64,000 bases of DNA, taken from an uncultured Muribaculaceae bacterium (GTDB taxonomy: Bacteria; Bacteroidota; Bacteroidia; Bacteroidales; Muribaculaceae). Positions within the stretch are counted from its first letter, which is position 1. Every line of letters begins with the position of its first letter. The stretch is from NCBI GenBank assembly GCA_910586895.1, contig CAJUIW010000005.1:114446-178445 (forward strand), written 5' to 3'. The notes under the pieces were generated by a model. It made no database searches, was not told where the DNA came from, and saw only the letters and a list, made by a program, of their open reading frames with translations. This document shows positions 43,256-52,436 of this stretch, piece after piece. The position numbers and the translations under genes were made by a program.

Positions 43256-44839
43256 ATGAAATTATTCTACATCAGACAATCGCTGTTATTGGCGGCTGCA
43301 ATGACCCTTATAGGGACATTTGACATGAAAGCTTCCACTACCGAAGAGGGGGTGGATCTCGGGCTCAGCGTAATATGGTCAACTCAATTAGTAGAAGGTT
43401 ATACTACCACCGACTATACCAAAGACTTCGTATGGGCATCACCTTTCTGCCGTGTCGATTACAACAACAGCGGTGAATACGCACCCTCCGATTTCAATGT
43501 AGGGCTTAATATCTCCGCCACCAACTATGACCCGGCGGCAGTGATATGGGGCGACGGATGGCGCCTCCCTACAAAAGCGGAAGTTGAGGAACTGATAGCC
43601 CTCGGGGTAAAAAGCTACTCAGAAAATGGATATGTAGTAGGCTATCAGATTAATGGTAAGAACGGCAATAGCCTTACACTTAAAGATATTGATGGAAGCA
43701 GACGTGTCAGATTCTGGACCGCCACCGCCTATAGGGATGAGAATGACGAAACAGACTGTTCAAAAGCTTGGGCATGCGAGTTCACCCTGGGTAAAAAAGG
43801 ACTGGTATACGCCGATCGTACGACATATTACAGCATATTGCCGGTACGTGACAAAGCAGGCACTCCGGCAGTACCCGTCACAGAAGTCAAGCTTAGCGAT
43901 GACCATGTGATACTGACCTTAGGGGAAGAAGCCACAATCTACCCCTTCGTCATGCCCGAAAACGCCACGCTGCGACGTGTCAGTTACAAATCCTCGGACG
44001 AATCAGTAGTATCAGTGGACGAATTCGGCAGGCTGAAACCTGTTACGGATGGCACAGTCACCATTACAGCTACAGCGGCCGACGGCTCAGGATGCACCGC
44101 AACTTGCGACGTGAAAATCAAGAAAATATCTGAGGACGAAGAGGTAGATATGGGCCTCAGCGTACTGTGGTCCACCCACAATGTAGGAGCCACCTCAATC
44201 GTGGATCCGGGCACACACTTCATGTTTGCAACACCTCAGATTGTCCAGAAATTCTCAGCCACAGCATCACCATACGCAAATACCTGCGTAATTCCGGTTG
44301 AGGATATGGCCGGTACCGAATATGACCCCGCTACCGTACATATGGGTAATGGCTGGATGACACCCACCAAGGAACAAATGCAGGAGCTGTTTGACAACTG
44401 CAAGAAGACTGATGTTGACGGAGGATTTGAACTGACATCAAACATCAACGGAGCCAAAATATTCCTCCCCGCCTCGGGCAACAGATATGTCAACGCTACC
44501 AACGACAAGTACTCTGCCTATCTGATGACATCAAAAACCAATAGCACCGACCTCGTATCCGGTACATATCCCTGTGGAAAAGTGTCTACATTATTCCTCC
44601 CCTCGTTCACTGACATGACCAACACCAAGGGGACTGTCATCAGGCCGGTAAAACCAAAAGGGGGCAGCGCCCTTCCTTCAATAGCGGAAGACGACTTCGC
44701 AGGCCCGCTGGATGTATATAATCTGCAAGGAATGAGGGTGGCTCAGCTCAACGACGGCTCTTCGCTTAAATCCGTACTCCCACCCGGTATCTACATCATA
44801 CGCACCAACTCCGGAAAGGTATTGAAAATAAAGATCTAA
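43256..44839 (+). CDS. Secreted protein with two FISUMP-like domains around a Big_2 domain
   Basis: A 527-aa protein with a signal peptide (MKLFYIRQSLLLAAAMTLIG). Two copies of a C-type-lectin-like/FISUMP module begin VDLGLSVIWSTQ (about residue 33) and VDMGLSVLWSTHNVGA (about 298), each with the W/GNGWxxPTK signature (WGDGWRLPTKAEVEEL; MGNGWMTPTKEQMQEL). Between them is a Big_2 Ig-like domain (about 205-285; AVPVTEVKLSDDHVILTLGE). A sorting-like tail (VLPPGIYIIRTNSGKVLKIKI) ends it. It is probably an adhesin or glycan-binding surface protein; the ligand is unknown. Confidence 0.75.
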   Translation: MKLFYIRQSLLLAAAMTLIGTFDMKASTTEEGVDLGLSVIWSTQLVEGYTTTDYTKDFVWASPFCRVDYNNSGEYAPSDFNVGLNISATNYDPAAVIWGDGWRLPTKAEVEELIALGVKSYSENGYVVGYQINGKNGNSLTLKDIDGSRRVRFWTATAYRDENDETDCSKAWACEFTLGKKGLVYADRTTYYSILPVRDKAGTPAVPVTEVKLSDDHVILTLGEEATIYPFVMPENATLRRVSYKSSDESVVSVDEFGRLKPVTDGTVTITATAADGSGCTATCDVKIKKISEDEEVDMGLSVLWSTHNVGATSIVDPGTHFMFATPQIVQKFSATASPYANTCVIPVEDMAGTEYDPATVHMGNGWMTPTKEQMQELFDNCKKTDVDGGFELTSNINGAKIFLPASGNRYVNATNDKYSAYLMTSKTNSTDLVSGTYPCGKVSTLFLPSFTDMTNTKGTVIRPVKPKGGSALPSIAEDDFAGPLDVYNLQGMRVAQLNDGSSLKSVLPPGIYIIRTNSGKVLKIKI

Positions 44840-44862
44840 TCGCATAACACACATAAACACTC

Positions 44863-44913
44863 AGCGCAGAGGCTGTGCCATGACGATAATACGTCATGAC
44901 GCAGCCTCTCGCT
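44863..44913 (+). terminator. Large hairpin after the 43256 gene
   Basis: AGCGCAGAGGCTG...CATGACG (44863-44885) pairs imperfectly with CGTCATGACGCAGCCTCTCGCT (44892-44913). No T-run follows, so it may stabilise or weakly terminate the message. Confidence 0.5.
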
Positions 44914-45133
44914 GTTATTGACATTTTTCCAAGCTTATTTACATTGTTTATGTTCAAATACTTGCAGAATCCGAAGATTCTTGCGAAATTTGTAAATAGT
45001 TTGCACATAGTGAGGGAAATACCAATCGGCAGTCGGCCTGCTGTTTTCAGTACGAAAAGACTATGGATTTCCCCTTATCGTCCAAATGCGAAAAAATAAT
45101 ACAATCATATAAACCAAATTTCATAACCTTACC

Positions 45134-48100
45134 ATGAACTTTACCCGCAAAAACGTGAGATTCTTCATGGCACTGCTGTTACTGACGCTCGCAGGAGCTA
45201 TGCCGGCAATGGCAGCCAAAATCTCATTCTCAAAGGACAAGTACTACAAGATTGCCACGGAGAAGGATCCGGGCTATCTGGTTACCGAAACCGGGCCATC
45301 CACAGTGGCCATTCGCATAGCCGCCGAAAACCAGCCTCAGCAGCTATGGGTGCTGAGCGAGCTGTCAGGCAGCTGGCGAATAATCAACTCAGCCAGCAAT
45401 CTTGCTCTCCGCTACGAAGGGGAGCGTGCCGAGCTCGGAGCCAACAACGGCTCTGACGAGGCCCAGCTATGGAAAGTGGACGGCGCGCTTATCACACCCG
45501 CCAACAAACCGGGCTATGCCCTGAGCGCCGACGGCAATGGCGGTCTGATACTCGTCCCGCTGTCAAAAGCTAAAAATGACAAGCAGGCACAGTTCGTTTT
45601 CACCGGTATAGATGCCCGCACTTCAGGAAACGATGCTGATGATGCCCGCCGCAAAAACTACTGGGAGAATGAAACCATGTTCCAGGAAAACAAGGAACCG
45701 GGCATTGCCACCTATATGCCCTACCGCTCTGAAGCAGCCATGAAGGCTGATGCCGAGTACTACCGTACCCCCTGGACAGTACCGGTCAACGACCGCTTCC
45801 GCACACTCAACGGCACCTGGCGCTTCAAGCTCGTGCCCGAGCCATCACAGCGTCCCACTGACTTCTATGCCGAAAGTTTCGATGTGAGCGGATGGGACAC
45901 CATCCCCGTGCCCTCCAACTGGGAGATGCAGGGCTATGACAAACCGATATATGCCAATGTGGAATATCCGCATGCCAACACTCCCCCCTTCATCAATGCC
46001 CGCAAAGGATTCAACGACAACGGCAAGAACTACGGCATCAACCCCGTAGGATCATACGTGCGTGAATTCGAGATTCCTGCCGACTGGGACGGCGGACGCA
46101 CATTCGTGCACTTCGGAGGCATATACTCTGCCGCATTCATCTGGGTCAACGGCAAGTATGTAGGCTACACCCAGGGTGCCAACAACGTATCGGAATTCGA
46201 CCTGTCGAAATATCTGCACCCAGGCACCAACAGCATAGCCGTGCAGGTGTTCCGCTGGAGCGATGGCAGCTATCTTGAATGTCAGGACATGTTCCGCATG
46301 AGCGGTATATTCCGTGACGTATATCTCTACAACGTGCCCAAGGCATCTGTACGTGACCACGTCATCACCTCAAAACTCTCCGACAACTACACCAAGGCTC
46401 ACCTCAACGTAGAACTGCAGATTGACAACCGCGACAACCTCAAGGGACAGCGCGAATTCGTAGTAAAAATCACTGACCCCAAGGGTACTCCCGTGGCCGA
46501 GCAGGTGATACCTTATGACCTGGCCAAAGGCAATGGAACTGTCAACGCCGCATTTGACCTTGACAACATCTCGCTTTGGAGCGCTGAAACCCCCGCGCTG
46601 TATTCTGTTGACGTGATCCAGCGCATGCCCAACGGACGCGAGGAGATGGCTTTCTCCACCAAATACGGCCTGCGTGAGGTGAAAATCGACGGCAGCAAGC
46701 TCTATGTCAACGGACGCCCGGTATTCCTGAAGGGTGTCAACCGTCATGATTCCGACCCGGTCAACGGTCGTGCCGTACGCACCGAATCGATGCTCCGCGA
46801 TGTGACACTGATGAAGCAGAACAACATCAACACCGTCCGCACAAGCCACTATCCTAACAATGCCCGCATGTACTCCATGTATGACCACTTCGGCCTGTAT
46901 GCTGTGGATGAAGCTGACCTTGAGGACCACGCCAACCAATCAATTTCCGACATGCCCTCATGGATACCCGCATTCGTCGACCGAATTGACCGCATGGTGC
47001 TCCGCGACCGCAATCATCCTTCAGTAGTGATGTGGAGTCTTGGCAATGAAGCCGGCAACGGTGAGAACTTCGCCTATTGCTACGAAGCCGCCAAGAAACT
47101 CGATGACCGCCCTGTGCATTATGAAGGCACCCGCGCCGACAAGCCTTACGGCGGAAGCCGCTTCTCCGACTTCTATTCAAAGATGTACCCCGGCATGCAG
47201 TGGATGCATGAAAACACCAGCAATCTTGACAAGCCGATGTTCATCTGCGAATACGCCCACGCCATGGGCAACGCCATTGGCAACCTCAGTGAATACTGGG
47301 ATGTGATAGAAACATCCGACGGCACTATCGGCGCCGCTATCTGGGACTGGGTTGACCAGGCTATCTATGACCCGCAGGAAATGAAGAACGGCGTATACCG
47401 CCTCCATACCGGCTACGACTACCCCGGACCTCATCAGGGCAACTTCTGCTCAAACGGTATAATACCTGCCACACGCGAGGCAAGCCCCAAGCTCGCTGAA
47501 GTGAAAGCAGCCCATCAGTTTGTGAAATTCCGCCTGCTCGGCACCGACCCCGCTACCGGCGCAATGCGTGTAAGCGTGCGCAATGCTTACGTTTTCCGCT
47601 CACTTGCCGACATGGATCTCAGCTATCAGATTCTCTCGGACGGCAATCCCGTAAGTGGTGGCTCGGTAGCGATTCCCGACGTAGCTCCCGGCGACAGCAC
47701 CGTGATGACTCTCACCGTAGCACCCAAGGTATTCTCCGAAGCCGCATCGGCCGGAGCTGAACTGCTGCTCAATGTCAACGCATGTGAACGTTACGCCACT
47801 ACCTACGCTCCCGCCGGACATTCTGTGGCCCATGCCCAGTATCAGCTTGCCGAACCCGCTCCGCTACCCCAGATCAAGCCCGAAGGGAAGGCTCTGGCCG
47901 TAAGCAACAAGAACGGCGTGACAACCGTAAGCGGAAAGAATATCAACGCTGCATTTGACAATACCACCGGTCAGATAACCCGCCTTGACATCGACGGCAT
48001 ATCAATGATAGCCGATGGACTCGGTTTCATATATGACAACCACCGCTGGATTGAAAATGACCGCTTCACCAACACATCCAACGGCCTCGACTCAATAGGC

Positions 48101-48709
48101 TCCGTGAAGGTGACAAAGAAAGGCGGCATTGTGACCGTGAGCACCCAGCGCGGCGGTTCGCTCTGCGCCACGACGATTGACTATATCTTCTATCCCCAGG
48201 GAGTAGTTGACATCAAGGCTACATTCGATCCCAAGACTGACAAGCTCCGCCGTGCAGGTCTGGTGTGCGCCATCAATCCCTCGCTTGACTATGTTGACTA
48301 CTACGCCAACGGTCCGATGGAGAACTATGTTGACCGCAAGGATGGCGCCCTCGTAGGACGCTACGCCACCACTGTCGACAAGATGCCCGTACAGTATGTG
48401 AAGCCGCAGAGCACAGGCGGCCGCGAAGGTCTGCGCGAACTCAAGCTGACTGATGCCGCCGGACGCGGAATAATGATTCAGACTGAAGGACGCGTGAGCT
48501 TCTCGATACTCCCCTTCACCGATGAGGATCTGATGAAGACCAACCACATGTGGGAGCTTACCCCGCGCCCCTACAATGTGCTTCACCTCGATGCATGGAC
48601 ACGCGGCGTAGGCAACGCCTCATGCGGAGCCGATGTCGACACACTCCCAATCTATCGTGTGCCCGGCACCGAAATGACCTACACCCTGCGCCTGTCAGCT
48701 ATCGATTGA
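45134..48709 (+). CDS. Secreted GH2 beta-galactosidase with N-terminal ricin-like domain
   Basis: An 1191-aa exported enzyme. The signal peptide (FMALLLLTLAGAMPAMAA) is followed at about residues 25-160 by a ricin-B/beta-trefoil-like carbohydrate-binding domain (YYKIATEKDPGYLVTE, QQLWVLSELSGSWRIINSAS, QLWKVDGALITPANKPGYAL). Then come the GH2 sugar-binding and Ig-like domains and the TIM barrel. The acid/base Glu is in VVMWSLGNEAGNGENF near 637 and the nucleophile in FICEYAHAMGNAIGN near 710. The C-terminal beta-galactosidase small-chain domain (about 900-1190) completes the LacZ-type layout. It likely removes terminal beta-galactose from glycans in the periplasm or outside. Confidence 0.93.
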   Translation: MNFTRKNVRFFMALLLLTLAGAMPAMAAKISFSKDKYYKIATEKDPGYLVTETGPSTVAIRIAAENQPQQLWVLSELSGSWRIINSASNLALRYEGERAELGANNGSDEAQLWKVDGALITPANKPGYALSADGNGGLILVPLSKAKNDKQAQFVFTGIDARTSGNDADDARRKNYWENETMFQENKEPGIATYMPYRSEAAMKADAEYYRTPWTVPVNDRFRTLNGTWRFKLVPEPSQRPTDFYAESFDVSGWDTIPVPSNWEMQGYDKPIYANVEYPHANTPPFINARKGFNDNGKNYGINPVGSYVREFEIPADWDGGRTFVHFGGIYSAAFIWVNGKYVGYTQGANNVSEFDLSKYLHPGTNSIAVQVFRWSDGSYLECQDMFRMSGIFRDVYLYNVPKASVRDHVITSKLSDNYTKAHLNVELQIDNRDNLKGQREFVVKITDPKGTPVAEQVIPYDLAKGNGTVNAAFDLDNISLWSAETPALYSVDVIQRMPNGREEMAFSTKYGLREVKIDGSKLYVNGRPVFLKGVNRHDSDPVNGRAVRTESMLRDVTLMKQNNINTVRTSHYPNNARMYSMYDHFGLYAVDEADLEDHANQSISDMPSWIPAFVDRIDRMVLRDRNHPSVVMWSLGNEAGNGENFAYCYEAAKKLDDRPVHYEGTRADKPYGGSRFSDFYSKMYPGMQWMHENTSNLDKPMFICEYAHAMGNAIGNLSEYWDVIETSDGTIGAAIWDWVDQAIYDPQEMKNGVYRLHTGYDYPGPHQGNFCSNGIIPATREASPKLAEVKAAHQFVKFRLLGTDPATGAMRVSVRNAYVFRSLADMDLSYQILSDGNPVSGGSVAIPDVAPGDSTVMTLTVAPKVFSEAASAGAELLLNVNACERYATTYAPAGHSVAHAQYQLAEPAPLPQIKPEGKALAVSNKNGVTTVSGKNINAAFDNTTGQITRLDIDGISMIADGLGFIYDNHRWIENDRFTNTSNGLDSIGSVKVTKKGGIVTVSTQRGGSLCATTIDYIFYPQGVVDIKATFDPKTDKLRRAGLVCAINPSLDYVDYYANGPMENYVDRKDGALVGRYATTVDKMPVQYVKPQSTGGREGLRELKLTDAAGRGIMIQTEGRVSFSILPFTDEDLMKTNHMWELTPRPYNVLHLDAWTRGVGNASCGADVDTLPIYRVPGTEMTYTLRLSAID

Positions 48710-48737
48710 TAACTCTGCATCGCAGACGGTAATATAC

Positions 48738-48788
48738 AATTCGCCCTCCTTTGCGTACCAATGGCGCAAGGGAGGGCGAATGTTTTTT
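48738..48788 (+). terminator. Terminator of the beta-galactosidase gene
   Basis: A near-perfect 17-bp stem (ATTCGCCCTCCTTTGCG at 48739-48755 with CGCAAGGGAGGGCGAAT at 48765-48781) is followed by GTTTTTT. Confidence 0.9.
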
Positions 48789-48816
48789 CATCTTTACAAA
48801 TATTTTGTTATCTTTG
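48785..48816 (+). promoter_or_regulatory. Promoter of the Crp-family regulator
   Basis: TTTT at 48785-48788, 20 nt, TATCTTTG at 48809-48816. It shares bases with the preceding terminator's T-run. Confidence 0.6.
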
Positions 48817-48821
48817 CAGCA

Positions 48822-48835
48822 ATGTTATATAACAT
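48822..48835. promoter_or_regulatory. 14-bp palindrome at the regulator's transcription start
   Basis: ATGTTATATAACAT is a perfect palindrome with TGTTA/TAACA half-sites of the Crp/Fnr size. It lies 5 nt past the -7 box and 43 nt before the regulator ATG. Probably an autoregulatory operator. Confidence 0.45.
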
Positions 48836-48878
48836 AGTTGTTAACACTCCAATTACTCCTGCGGACTAAAAACATATA

Positions 48879-49577
48879 ATGATTAAGGATGCACTTGTTA
48901 AAGTAATGGCTGAAGATATGTCAGCCATTTGGACCGTTCTCTCAGGCGATGAGAAACGGTTGATTATTGACAACTTTCAAATACACCATTTCAAAAAGAA
49001 CCAGATTATCTATGCCGAACGTGAGGACCCTGAATATATATGGTGTCTGCTGAAAGGAAAAGCCAAGCTATATAAAGATGGCGTGGGTGGACGTCAGCAG
49101 ATAGTGCGACTTATCAGACCGGTGCAATACTTCGGCTACCGCGCCTACTTCGCACGTGAACCCTATGTACACACTGCCGCAGCCATGGAGCCATCGACCC
49201 TCGGCACAATACCGATGTCGGTAGTAAAGGAACTTATCGACGGCAACCGCCAGGTGGCATGGTTCTTCATCAACGAACTCGCCACAAACCTGGGATCATC
49301 CGACACCCGCATAGTCAATCTCACACAGAAGCATATCCGCGGACGCCTGGCCGAAGCGCTGATGGACCTTTCAGAGCATTACGGCTATGAGGACGACGGC
49401 ATGACAATACGCATCTATATGGCCCGCGAGGACTTGGCCAATCTCTCCAACATGACAACCTCAAATGCCATACGCACACTCACAGCTTTTGTCAACGAGC
49501 ATGTGATAATAGTGGACGGGCGCCAGATAAAAATCATCAACGAGCCTATGCTCCGCAAGATAAGTAAATTCGGCTGA
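48879..49577 (+). CDS. Crp/Fnr-family transcriptional regulator
   Basis: A 232-aa regulator. The N-terminal cyclic-nucleotide-binding-type beta roll (about residues 15-125; IIYAEREDPEYIWCLLKGKA, PVQYFGYRAYFARE), a long dimer helix, and a C-terminal winged helix (about 155-225; HIRGRLAEALMDL, MAREDLANLSNMTTSNAIRTL) are clear. It lacks the N-terminal Cys cluster of oxygen-sensing Fnr and the full cAMP motif, so the signal is unknown. A palindrome at 48822-48835 is a candidate self-operator. The gene ends before a hairpin terminator. Confidence 0.9.
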   Translation: MIKDALVKVMAEDMSAIWTVLSGDEKRLIIDNFQIHHFKKNQIIYAEREDPEYIWCLLKGKAKLYKDGVGGRQQIVRLIRPVQYFGYRAYFAREPYVHTAAAMEPSTLGTIPMSVVKELIDGNRQVAWFFINELATNLGSSDTRIVNLTQKHIRGRLAEALMDLSEHYGYEDDGMTIRIYMAREDLANLSNMTTSNAIRTLTAFVNEHVIIVDGRQIKIINEPMLRKISKFG

Positions 49578-49599
49578 TACCGATATAAGATATTCAAGC

Positions 49600-49638
49600 A
49601 TGCGGCGCCAAAACAGTTATGGCGCCGCGTACGTTTTT
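49600..49638 (+). terminator. Terminator between regulator and helicase genes
   Basis: A perfect 9-bp GC stem (GCGGCGCCA at 49602-49610 with TGGCGCCGC at 49620-49628), then GTACGTTTTT. It ends only 6 nt before the helicase ATG, so helicase expression may depend on read-through or a promoter inside the hairpin region. Confidence 0.7.
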
Positions 49639-49643
49639 AAAAT

Positions 49644-50957
49644 ATGAACATAACCAGAATCGAAACAGAAATTACAGCCCGCCTCGGGATAAAAGCGCTG
49701 AACCCTATGCAGCAGGCCATGCTTGCCTCGCAGTCAAAGGCCGTAGCGCTGATAGCGCCCACAGGCTCGGGCAAGACTATAGCTTTCACAGCCAATCTGC
49801 TCACTTTATTAAAGCCATCGTCGGACAAAGTGCAGGCACTGATACTTGCACCGTCGCGCGAGCTCACCGTCCAGATAGCCGAAGTGGTACGCCGGGCCGC
49901 GGCCGGACTCCGCACCGTGGCTCTCTACGGAGGACACCCCATGATTGACGAGCAACGGTCACTTACCACCGCTCCGGACATAATCGTGGCAACCCCCGGA
50001 CGTATGCTGGACCATCTGCTGCGCTCCAATATCGACATATCATCAATCCGGGCTTTAATTCTTGATGAATATGACAAAATGCTCGAGCTCGGTTTTGAAA
50101 GCGAAATGAAGCGCATAACATCGCGTGCCGGGAAACCCTCACGCATTCTGCTGACCTCCGCCACACGACTTGAGCAGCTCCCCGAATGGCTTCGGATGGG
50201 CACCCCGGAAATAATAGAATCCGATACAGCTAATCCACGTTCACGCACAGCCATAGTACAGGTGGAGAGTCCGGCGCGCGACAAGCTGCAGACACTTATC
50301 GACCTGCTCCGTTCGCTCCCAAATGGAAAAGCTATAGTATTCACCGGCCATCGCGAAAGCTCCGAACGCATATACAATGCTCTCCGCGCCGCACATCTTC
50401 CTGCCGGATTATATCACGGCGGGCTTGAACAGCAGGAGCGTCTGAATGCCGTAGACATGCTGGCCAACGGCACCACCCCGATTCTTGTAGCCACCGACCT
50501 GGCGGCCCGCGGACTCGACATAAGCGGGCTGGACACCGTGATCCACTACCACATGCCCACCTCCCCCGAGGCATGGACACACCGCAACGGACGCACAGCG
50601 CGTCAGGATGCCTCAGGCGCGGTATATGTGATAACATCCGAAGCTGACACCATTCCACCTTACATAACCTTCAGCCGCTCCTATGCACCCACCGGAGATA
50701 ATCCTGATCCTATCGAATCGCGCATGGCCACACTTTACTTCAACGCAGGCAAGAAGGAGAAGATATCGCGTGGCGACATAGCCGGATTCCTGATAGCCCA
50801 GTGCCATCTGAGCCCCGAAGAGGTAGGTTTGATATCCGTGCGCGACCACTGCGCGCTTGTGGCAGTGCCGCGCGAAAAAGCACGCCAGACAGCCAAGGAT
50901 GCCTCCGAGGCACGAATCAAAGGAAAGAAAGTGCGTATCAGTCAGCTCAAACGCTGA
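49644..50957 (+). CDS. DEAD-box-type RNA helicase with DEYD motif
   Basis: A 437-aa helicase. The Q-motif region is GIKALNPMQQAML, Walker A is APTGSGKT (38-45), Ia is LAPSRELTVQI, Ib is ATPGRML, and motif II is LDEYDKM (DEYD, 141-144, where most members have DEAD). Motif III is TSAT. Motifs IV-VI are IVFTGHRESSERIY, ATDLAARGLDI and HRNGRTAR. A C-terminal extension (about 350-437) with a basic end (RIKGKKVRISQLKR) resembles the DbpA-type RNA-binding tail. It probably acts in ribosome assembly or RNA turnover. Confidence 0.9.
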   Translation: MNITRIETEITARLGIKALNPMQQAMLASQSKAVALIAPTGSGKTIAFTANLLTLLKPSSDKVQALILAPSRELTVQIAEVVRRAAAGLRTVALYGGHPMIDEQRSLTTAPDIIVATPGRMLDHLLRSNIDISSIRALILDEYDKMLELGFESEMKRITSRAGKPSRILLTSATRLEQLPEWLRMGTPEIIESDTANPRSRTAIVQVESPARDKLQTLIDLLRSLPNGKAIVFTGHRESSERIYNALRAAHLPAGLYHGGLEQQERLNAVDMLANGTTPILVATDLAARGLDISGLDTVIHYHMPTSPEAWTHRNGRTARQDASGAVYVITSEADTIPPYITFSRSYAPTGDNPDPIESRMATLYFNAGKKEKISRGDIAGFLIAQCHLSPEEVGLISVRDHCALVAVPREKARQTAKDASEARIKGKKVRISQLKR

Positions 50958-51010
50958 CATGGCACATTTCCACCTCCGTTGTGCCATTCGTTAAGCTTAT
51001 GTTAAATGAT

Positions 51011-51040
51011 TTTGGGTTGAGAAAAATTTAATTATTTTTG
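51011..51040 (+). promoter_or_regulatory. Promoter of the 2-oxoacid oxidoreductase operon
   Basis: TTTG at 51011-51014, 18 nt, TATTTTTG at 51033-51040. It lies 25 nt before ATG 51066. Confidence 0.6.
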
Positions 51041-51065
51041 CATTACATAAAATAACACAAAAAAT

Positions 51066-51296
51066 ATGGCAAAAGTAAAAGGAGCTGTTGAAATCAACAC
51101 AGAACGCTGCAAGGGATGCGACCTCTGCGTAGTGGCCTGCCCCGCGAGCGTACTGATGCTTCAGCCTAAGGAAGTGAACAACCGCGGCTATCATTTCGCC
51201 TACACCGAGCACCCGGACCAATGCATAGGCTGTGCGGCATGTGCACTTGTATGCCCCGACGGATGTATCGAAGTGTACCGCTTGATTGAGAAGTAA
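51066..51296 (+). CDS. 2-oxoacid:ferredoxin oxidoreductase, ferredoxin-like (delta) subunit
   Basis: A 76-aa protein with two 4Fe-4S motifs, CKGCDLCVVACP and CIGCAACALVCPDGC. As first gene of a four-gene operon with the pyrophosphate-enzyme subunits at 51332, 52437 and 53201, it is the electron-transfer subunit (KorD/VorD type). It passes electrons from 2-oxoacid oxidation to ferredoxin. Confidence 0.9.
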   Translation: MAKVKGAVEINTERCKGCDLCVVACPASVLMLQPKEVNNRGYHFAYTEHPDQCIGCAACALVCPDGCIEVYRLIEK

Positions 51297-51331
51297 AGCT
51301 TCCGTATTTTGAACAGCATATCACCGCATAT

Positions 51332-52432
51332 ATGAAAGAAGAAGTAAAACTGATGAAAGGCAACGAAGCCATAGCCCACGCAGCAGTGCGCTATGGAGTC
51401 GATGGCTATTTCGGCTACCCCATAACACCTCAGAGCGAAGTGCTTGAGACACTTGAAGCCCTGATGCCGTGGGAAACCACCGGCATGGTAGTGCTTCAGG
51501 CCGAAAGTGAAGTATCATCAATCAATATGGTTTACGGCGGCGCCGCCATGGGAAAAGCCGTCATGACATCCTCATCAAGCCCCGGCATAAGCCTTATGCA
51601 GGAAGGTATGTCCTACATCGCAGCCGGAGAGCTGCCAGCGCTGGTGGTCAACGTGATGCGCGGAGGTCCCGGCCTCGGCACCATCCACCCTTCGCAGAGC
51701 GATTACTTTCAGGCAACACGCGGAGGTGGACATGGCGACTATCACTTCATAGTACTCGCTCCGGCCACAGTACAGGAGATGGCCGATTTCGTGGCCCTCG
51801 GTTTTGACCTGGCATTCAAATACCGCACTCCGGCCATGATTCTTGCCGACGGCATAGTTGGCCAGATGATGGAGAAGGTAGTGCTCCCGCCACAGCGTCC
51901 GCGCCGTACAGCCGCTGAGATAGCCGAGCAATGCCCTTGGGCCGTGACCGGACGTCCGGAGGGCCGTGCACCCAATATCGCCACGACACTTGAACTTGAC
52001 AGTGCGGTGATGGAGAAGAACAACGAACGCTTTCAGCGCACCTATGCTGAAATAGAAAAGGCAGAAGTACGCTATCAAGAATACTTCACTGACGATGCCG
52101 ACTATCTGATGGTGGCATTCGGTTCAGTGGCCCGTATATGCCTAAAAGCCATTGAGGATGCCCGCAGCCAGGGCATTAAGATAGGACTCCTGCGTCCCAT
52201 CACCCTCTGGCCCTTCCCTTACAAGGAAATATCCCGTCTGGCCGAAAAGGTGAAAGGCATGCTCGTAGTTGAGCTTAACGCCGGTCAGATGATACAGGAT
52301 GTACGTCTTGCCACCGAGGGACGCGTACCTGTCTATCATTTCGGACGCATGGGTGGCATCGTGCCTGACCCTCAGCAGGTACTTGAATCATTCATGGCCC
52401 ACTTCCCTGAAGCCTCAAACAATAGCATTTAA
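51332..52432 (+). CDS. vorB: 2-oxoacid:ferredoxin oxidoreductase alpha subunit (VorB/KorA type)
   Basis: A 366-aa subunit with the pyrimidine-binding domain (AVRYGVDGYFGYPITPQSEV, LQAESEVSSINMVYGGAAMG) and a C-terminal transketolase-like domain (YLMVAFGSVARICLKAIEDA, GLLRPITLWPFPYKEI). With the next two genes it forms a complex that oxidatively decarboxylates a 2-oxoacid (branched-chain 2-oxoacid or 2-oxoglutarate) to acyl-CoA with reduced ferredoxin. The substrate cannot be fixed from sequence alone. The symbol follows the usual Bacteroidales annotation. Confidence 0.85.
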   Translation: MKEEVKLMKGNEAIAHAAVRYGVDGYFGYPITPQSEVLETLEALMPWETTGMVVLQAESEVSSINMVYGGAAMGKAVMTSSSSPGISLMQEGMSYIAAGELPALVVNVMRGGPGLGTIHPSQSDYFQATRGGGHGDYHFIVLAPATVQEMADFVALGFDLAFKYRTPAMILADGIVGQMMEKVVLPPQRPRRTAAEIAEQCPWAVTGRPEGRAPNIATTLELDSAVMEKNNERFQRTYAEIEKAEVRYQEYFTDDADYLMVAFGSVARICLKAIEDARSQGIKIGLLRPITLWPFPYKEISRLAEKVKGMLVVELNAGQMIQDVRLATEGRVPVYHFGRMGGIVPDPQQVLESFMAHFPEASNNSI

Positions 52433-52436
52433 AGAC

